DNA of 11,555 nt from positions 1 to 11,555 of the forward strand of contig NZ_QFQZ01000110.1 in the NCBI RefSeq assembly GCF_003243465.1, read 5' to 3'. This document shows, one piece after another, positions 6,547-11,555 of the stretch; position 1 is the first letter of the stretch, and each line of letters opens with the position of its first letter. Under the pieces are notes generated by a model that was not told the origin of the DNA, searched no databases, and was given only the letters and a program-made list of their open reading frames with translations. The position numbers and the translations under genes were made by a program. This stretch comes from Caulobacter segnis. GTDB taxonomy: Bacteria; Pseudomonadota; Alphaproteobacteria; Caulobacterales; Caulobacteraceae.

Positions 6547-6556
6547 GCGCCGTTAA
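6542..6556. promoter_or_regulatory. CtrA-type box TTAA-N7-TTAA at the ssb promoter
   Basis: TTAA-CGCGCCG-TTAA is an exact match to the CtrA binding consensus of Caulobacter and relatives. It overlaps the proposed -10 and start point, a position at which CtrA normally represses rather than activates. A CcrM site GATTC follows at 6569-6573, inside the ssb leader. CtrA binding is inferred from the motif. Confidence 0.65.
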
Positions 6557-6610
6557 CGTGCGCGCTCAGATTCCGGCGCATGGGTCGCTGGGCGAGAGCA
6601 AGGTCAAGCG

Positions 6611-7117
6611 ATGGCGGGCAGCGTCAACAAGGTCATTCTGGTGGGCAATCTCGGGGCCGATCCCGAGATCCGCAGCCTGGGTTCGGGCGACCGGGTCGCC
6701 AATCTCCGCATCGCCACGTCCGAGACCTGGCGCGACCGCAACAGCGGCGAGCGCAAGGAAAAGACCGAGTGGCACCGCGTGGTCATCTTCAACGACAACC
6801 TCGTCAAGGTGGCCGAGCAGTACCTGCGCAAGGGCTCGACGGTCTATATCGAAGGCGCGCTGCAGACCCGCAAGTGGACCGACAACACCGGCCAGGAGAA
6901 GTACTCCACCGAGATCGTGCTGCAGAAGTTCCGCGGTGAACTGACCATGCTGGGCGGCCGCGCCGGCGCCGACTCCGGCATGTCGTCGGGTGGCGGCGAC
7001 GAGTACGGCGGCGGCTATTCGGGCGGCGGCTCCAGCTTCGGCGGCGGCCAGCGCAGCCAGCCCAGCGGCCCGCGCGAGAGCTTCTCGGCCGACCTGGACG
7101 ACGAGATCCCGTTCTAG
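6611..7117 (+). CDS. ssb: Single-stranded DNA-binding protein SSB
   Basis: This 168-residue SSB coats single-stranded DNA during replication, recombination and repair, and recruits partner proteins through its C-terminal tip. The OB-fold domain covers about residues 1-112, with the hallmark start SVNKVILVGNLGADPEIR, the WHRVVIFN and VAEQYLRKGSTVYIEGAL segments, and RKWTDNTGQEKYSTEI. A Gly/Ser-rich linker follows (about 118-158), then the acidic tip DLDDEIPF (161-168), a nearly canonical DDDIPF. AAGG lies 7 nt before the ATG, which fixes the start. The gene is monocistronic: its own promoter region carries LexA and CtrA-type boxes and a strong terminator follows. The length is normal for alphaproteobacteria. 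Confidence 0.98.
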   Translation: MAGSVNKVILVGNLGADPEIRSLGSGDRVANLRIATSETWRDRNSGERKEKTEWHRVVIFNDNLVKVAEQYLRKGSTVYIEGALQTRKWTDNTGQEKYSTEIVLQKFRGELTMLGGRAGADSGMSSGGGDEYGGGYSGGGSSFGGGQRSQPSGPRESFSADLDDEIPF

Positions 7118-7178
7118 GGACGGCGGTAGATCCGTTGACGGTCCTGGAGGGCTGAAGACCGCGTCTCCGCAGGGGGCG

Positions 7179-7217
7179 AGCGGCGGTCGACCGGCGGAGG
7201 TCGCCCGCCGCTTTTTT
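7179..7217 (+). terminator. Intrinsic terminator of ssb
   Basis: AGCGGCGG (7179-7186) pairs perfectly with CCGCCGCT (7205-7212), and inside it CGACC (7188-7192) pairs with GGTCG (7199-7203) across one mismatch, with a 6-nt loop. TTTTTT (7212-7217) follows. It is a textbook rho-independent terminator on the + strand, 61 nt after the ssb stop. It overlaps the stop codon of the convergent gene on the - strand. Confidence 0.92.
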
Positions 7218-7758
7218 ACGTTGAGGCCAGAAGAGTGGCCGGTCGCGTCCAGCGGTATCGAACCACATCCACGACGCGGCCGCCCGGAACGGCCTCGCGA
7301 TAGCGACCTATCTCCGTTCCGCCTCGCCGTTCATAGAAGCCAAACGCGGCGGCGTTTGGCGCATAGGCTTCAACGTGCAGCGGCGCGCCGGCGTGGGCCT
7401 CCGCCAGCTAACGCGCGACCGCGGCCAGAAGCCGCGTTCCCAGGCCTTGGCCCTTGAGCTCGGGCGCGACATGCAGGTTGTCGAGCAGGGCGCCGATCTC
7501 GGGCTTCAGCCGGAAGGACGCATAGGCGAGCCCCACCACCGCGCCGTTCTCGACCGCCGTCAGGATCAGGTCGGCGGCGGGGTCGAAGTCCGAGAAGCGT
7601 GCTCGCCAGATCGCGCGCGAGACGCTCTGCAGCTCCCCGTCCAAATAAGCGTCGCCATAGAGCCCTCGATAGGCGGCCTGCCGGCTATGCGTGTGCAGGT
7701 CCGCGATCGCGTCTGTTTCTTCCTGGCGCATCTGAGGGCGTACAACGGTCGCTTGCAT
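7216..7758 (-). pseudogene. GNAT acetyltransferase interrupted by an in-frame amber codon
   Basis: Reading the - strand from ATG 7758 gives 116 codons of a GNAT acetyltransferase, then TAG at 7410-7408, then 63 more codons in the same frame to TAA at 7218-7216. The first part has the acetyl-CoA loop KGQGLG (residues 102-107) after LDNLHVAPEL. The part after TAG has the conserved C-terminal signature APNAAAFGFYERRGG, which completes the fold. Without the TAG the protein would be 180 residues, the normal size. One base change explains the stop (for example GAG, CAG or TGG to TAG). As read, the product lacks the last strands and the substrate-side region, so it is probably inactive. A sequencing error or readthrough are alternatives. 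Substrate unknown. Gene convergent with ssb. Confidence 0.82.
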
Positions 7759-7865
7759 CCCTCAGTTCTGATCGTCACCCGGCCGCGGGGCAAGCCGATA
7801 CGAGCGGCGATGACTCTAATGGGACGAGGGATTCGACGAGCATTGACTGAAACTTCGCCAAAGCG

Positions 7866-8036
7866 ATGATGTCGACAACGTTGTCATTGGAATTATTTGC
7901 CGAATTCTCTTGTTTGGCTTGGGAACGCCAAGCGCCAGTGGACGCGTTCTTGGCCGAGGTGCTACTGAAACGCCCGGATATTGCACTGCGGGATCTCGAT
8001 ACAGCAGCGCTGTTCCAAGGTGAGACGCTCCCATGA
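7866..8036 (+). CDS. Doubtful small ORF (56 codons) upstream of ppdK
   Basis: An ATG-ATG start at 7866 opens a frame to TGA 8034-8036, starting MMSTTLSLELFAEF and containing APVDAFLAEVLLKRPDIAL. The amino-acid composition is plausible for a small helical protein. Against it, there is no clear ribosome binding site, and by my count only 32 of 56 third positions are G or C, far below the neighbouring genes. It may be a recently acquired small gene or simply non-coding AT-richer DNA. I do not recognise it. The 7759-8078 stretch otherwise holds the 7874-7885 palindrome, a small 6-bp hairpin (7917-7933) and two GANTC sites (7812-7816, 7830-7834). Confidence 0.3.
   Translation: MMSTTLSLELFAEFSCLAWERQAPVDAFLAEVLLKRPDIALRDLDTAALFQGETLP
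7874..7885. promoter_or_regulatory. Perfect 12-bp palindrome in the ppdK upstream region
   Basis: GACAACGTTGTC is a perfect dyad about 195 nt upstream of the ppdK ATG and 115 nt from the start of the divergent GNAT gene. Such symmetry suits a dimeric repressor. No regulator is identified, and the site also lies within the doubtful small ORF. Confidence 0.35.
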
Positions 8037-8078
8037 GAGGGGCGCGGCCTTCTTTCACTTAACGCAGGGTGAATTCAC

Positions 8079-10766
<2,688 letters not shown>

Positions 10767-10790
10767 CACCCGGATCTGAAGCTAGACTTT

Positions 10791-10825
10791 AGAGGGGCCT
10801 CGGACTGGACAGTCCGGGGCCCTTT
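10791..10825 (+). terminator. Intrinsic terminator of ppdK
   Basis: A long stem begins with AGGGGCC and continues TCGGACTG (to 10807), pairing with CAGTCCGG and then GGCCC, around a 2-nt loop (10808-10809) that is probably opened to four bases in practice. TTT follows at 10823-10825. It starts 24 nt after the ppdK stop and separates ppdK from the next gene. The stem is strong and the T-run short. Confidence 0.85.
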
Positions 10826-11479
10826 GCCTATCCGGAGCTGGGGCTTTTCGGGGAACATCATGGCCTATCTGCGCTGGCGCCGGTTCACGGAGCTGCTGTC
10901 GCTGGACAATCCGGCCTTGGGCGAGCTCTTCATGCGCAAGCGCCACAAGCCGATCGTCGCCGCGCCGGTCGAGAAGTGGGACGCCGAGTACCAGGCCGGG
11001 ATCTACGACCGCCTGAACCGCTCCGAGCAGCGCCACCATCACCGCCTGCTGGCGGCCATGATCGCCGACCGCTGGCCCAACCCGCGCGTGCTGGAGATCG
11101 GGGCGGGCGAGGGGGTGTTCTACGAGGCCCTGCGGGCGCACCGGCCTGGCCGCTATGTCGGTGTCGACTTCTCACGGCCCGCCGTCGAGCGCGGCGAACT
11201 GCGGCTGGCTCCGGAGATCGCCATCGGCGAGGTCAAGATGGTGCTCGGCGATGGCCGCACCTTCGAGACCGACGAGACCTTCGACGTGGTCGTGTTTTCG
11301 GAATGCATCGAGCACCTGGGCGAGGTCGAGGACCTGATCGCCCACTATGCGCCGAACCTGAAGCCCGGCGGGGCCGTGGGCCTGACCATGTGGCTGGCGC
11401 TGAAGCCTTTGCGCCTGTGGCATCGGCTGAAGGCCATGGGCGAGACGCTTGACGAGGCGGTGATCAACACCCCCTGGGG

Positions 11480-11555
11480 TGATCCTCCCTCGTTTCAGTG
11501 GACACCCATGCTAGCTTTTCGGAGCTGGAGAGGAGTGTCTGATGAACGTGAAGCG
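11480..11555 (+). mobile_element. Left end of an insertion sequence, probably IS3 family
   Basis: From about 11480 the sequence TGATCCTCCCTCGTTTCAGT, then GGACACCC, looks like the terminal inverted repeat of IS3-group elements, which begin TG and often contain GTTTCAGTGGACA. Some 60 nt later comes a strong ribosome binding site AGGAG (11531-11535) and ATG 11542, the usual layout before orfA. The stretch is visibly less GC-rich than its neighbours and lies inside the open methyltransferase frame. The right end and transposase are outside the window, so family and exact boundary are inference. Confidence 0.55.
11542..11555 (+). CDS. Start of a probable transposase ORF (first codons only)
   Basis: ATG 11542, six bases after AGGAG, begins a frame reading MNVK before the window ends. 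It is in a different frame from the methyltransferase. A short basic start of this kind is common in IS3-group OrfA proteins, but four codons cannot prove it. The call rests on the ribosome binding site and the IS-like sequence before it. Confidence 0.4.

Larger units (their letters stand above)
10860..11555 (+). pseudogene. Class I SAM-dependent methyltransferase, probably interrupted by an insertion sequence
   Basis: ATG 10860, preceded by GGGGAA, opens a frame that stays open to the window end (232 codons). Residues 77-85, VLEIGAGEG, are SAM-binding motif I. VGVDFS (100-105) carries the acidic residue for the ribose. DVVVFSECIEHL (142-153) and LKPGGAVGLTM (from 167) are the later class I motifs. 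The substrate cannot be told; the family includes small-molecule, lipid and protein methyltransferases. The host-like protein sequence seems to end near residue 207, where sequence resembling an IS end begins, so the last part of the frame is probably foreign. If the IS call is wrong, this is simply a methyltransferase gene cut by the window edge. Confidence 0.72.

Noticed and set aside
7816..8058. An 80-codon - strand frame upstream of ppdK
   Set aside because: Pro/Arg-rich with no motif and no ribosome binding site, overlapping the regulatory region.

Overview
The window reads as high-GC alphaproteobacterial DNA, most likely Caulobacter or a close relative. The reasons are a flagellin / flaG / flagellin / flmH / flaEY order as I recall it from C. 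crescentus, a GAAC-N7-GAAC (alphaproteobacterial LexA) box, a TTAA-N7-TTAA (CtrA-type) box, and GANTC (CcrM) sites in several leaders. All identifications come from reading the sequence; no database search was run.

Layout, + strand unless noted. Positions 1-5266 form a flagellar filament island: the 3' end of one flagellin (1-119), flaG (224-589), a complete FljJ-like flagellin (764-1600), an RimJ/L-type GNAT acetyltransferase matching FlmH/PseH of flagellin glycosylation (1765-2319), and the large FlaEY protein (2399-5266), which combines a predicted beta-propeller with two flagellin-IN-like motifs. Together these supply filament subunits, a filament accessory protein, a sugar-modifying enzyme and a filament-assembly or regulatory factor. 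Next come two unrecognised envelope proteins: a membrane-anchored protein with a duplicated Cys motif (5346-6044) and a lipoprotein (6062-6463).

Positions 6464-7217 hold ssb (6611-7117) with a dense promoter: a LexA box over the -35, a perfect CtrA-type box over the -10 and start region, a CcrM site in the leader, and a strong intrinsic terminator after the gene. On the - strand, 7216-7758 is a GNAT acetyltransferase interrupted by one in-frame TAG. Positions 7759-8078 are relatively AT-rich, with a perfect 12-bp palindrome and a doubtful 56-codon ORF. They precede ppdK (8079-10766), a complete pyruvate phosphate dikinase followed by a strong terminator. A class I SAM methyltransferase begins at 10860 and appears to be interrupted at about 11480 by the left end of an insertion sequence, probably IS3-family, whose first ORF starts at 11542.

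The most notable items are the three-way regulatory overlap at ssb, a compact palindromic repeat at 1636-1705 resembling dispersed alphaproteobacterial intergenic repeats, the amber-interrupted GNAT gene, the FlaEY architecture, and the probable IS junction at the right edge. I did not find a wholly new multi-gene system.
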